A stretch of 5,350 nt of DNA from JALYRV01 sp035512575 (GTDB lineage: Bacteria; Acidobacteriota; Vicinamibacteria; Vicinamibacterales; SCN-69-37), in assembly GCA_035512575.1 (NCBI GenBank), contig DATKDT010000049.1, forward strand, positions 1 to 5,350, given 5' to 3'. How positions within the stretch are numbered: position 1 is the first letter of the stretch; each line of letters opens with the position of its first letter. A program made the translations under genes and the position numbers. Positions 5,225 to 5,350 of the stretch are shown piece after piece. The notes under the pieces were generated by a model. The model was given only the letters and a program-made list of their open reading frames with translations, was not told the DNA's origin and made no database searches.

Positions 5225-5350
5225 CTAGAGCCTGACCGCCCGGCGCAGCAGCCGGCCTTCCTTCGAGGCCGTGAAGCCCCTGCGCTGGAGCCACCGCGTC
5301 AGGCCCTCTTTGTCGGGATGCCCGTCGGGGACGACGTTGTAGAGATAGTT
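5225..5350 (-). CDS. 3' end of an unidentified gene (partial)
   Basis: Reading the minus strand inward from the window edge gives 41 uninterrupted codons and then a TAG at 5225-5227. The visible C-terminus begins NYLYNVVPDGHPDKEG, continues as LTRWLQRRGF, and ends in a basic tail (GRLLRRAVRL). The composition fits a real C-terminal helix-rich segment with normal residue use, unlike the Arg/Ala-dominated shadow frames here. I do not recognise the family. The gene lies on the same strand as the secreted-protein/Omp85 pair, with 64 bases between its stop and the next ATG, so it could be upstream in the same operon or a separate unit. Confidence 0.6.
   Translation of the reverse strand, partial: NYLYNVVPDGHPDKEGLTRWLQRRGFTASKEGRLLRRAVRL

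Overview
The window is GC-rich DNA with strongly G/C-biased third codon positions. Its gene content suggests a Gram-negative, outer-membrane-bearing soil or sediment bacterium. The combination of a LytTR response regulator, a periplasmic LolA-like protein, a GlsB/YeaQ-type small membrane protein, an AMIN-domain protein and a short Omp85/BamA-like barrel recalls Acidobacteriota (Vicinamibacterales-like). That placement is an impression from gene style and composition, not a demonstrated one.

Layout from left to right: the last codons of an upstream + strand gene (2..43) overlap, by ATGA, a LytTR response regulator (40..813, +). One base after its stop is the stop of a convergent gene for a secreted LolA-like protein (815..1537, -). 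Upstream of that gene, on the same strand, lies a small three-helix membrane protein of the GlsB/YeaQ/YmgE family (1604..1861, -). A perfect 10-bp GC-rich hairpin sits between the two. A 105-bp divergent region (1862..1966) separates this pair from a secreted AMIN-domain protein (1967..2755, +).

An AT-rich intergenic block (about 2757..2902) follows, dominated by a long inverted repeat with 33-nt arms built from 7-nt units. It lies between two convergent genes and stands out sharply from the surrounding GC-rich DNA. The right half is a minus-strand unit: a secreted protein of unknown function (4168..5160) is joined by a GTGA stop/start overlap to a short Omp85-like outer membrane protein with one recognisable POTRA domain (2903..4171). 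At the right edge is the 3' end of another minus-strand gene (5225..5350, partial), which I cannot identify.

Five of the six complete genes encode predicted envelope proteins: one in the inner membrane, three secreted to the periplasm, and one outer membrane barrel. The sixth is a response regulator whose DNA-binding domain type often controls envelope or secreted functions. The most interesting points are the AT-rich inverted-repeat element and the tightly coupled secreted-protein/Omp85 pair. I saw no CRISPR array, rRNA, tRNA, phage gene, transposase or recognisable defence system.
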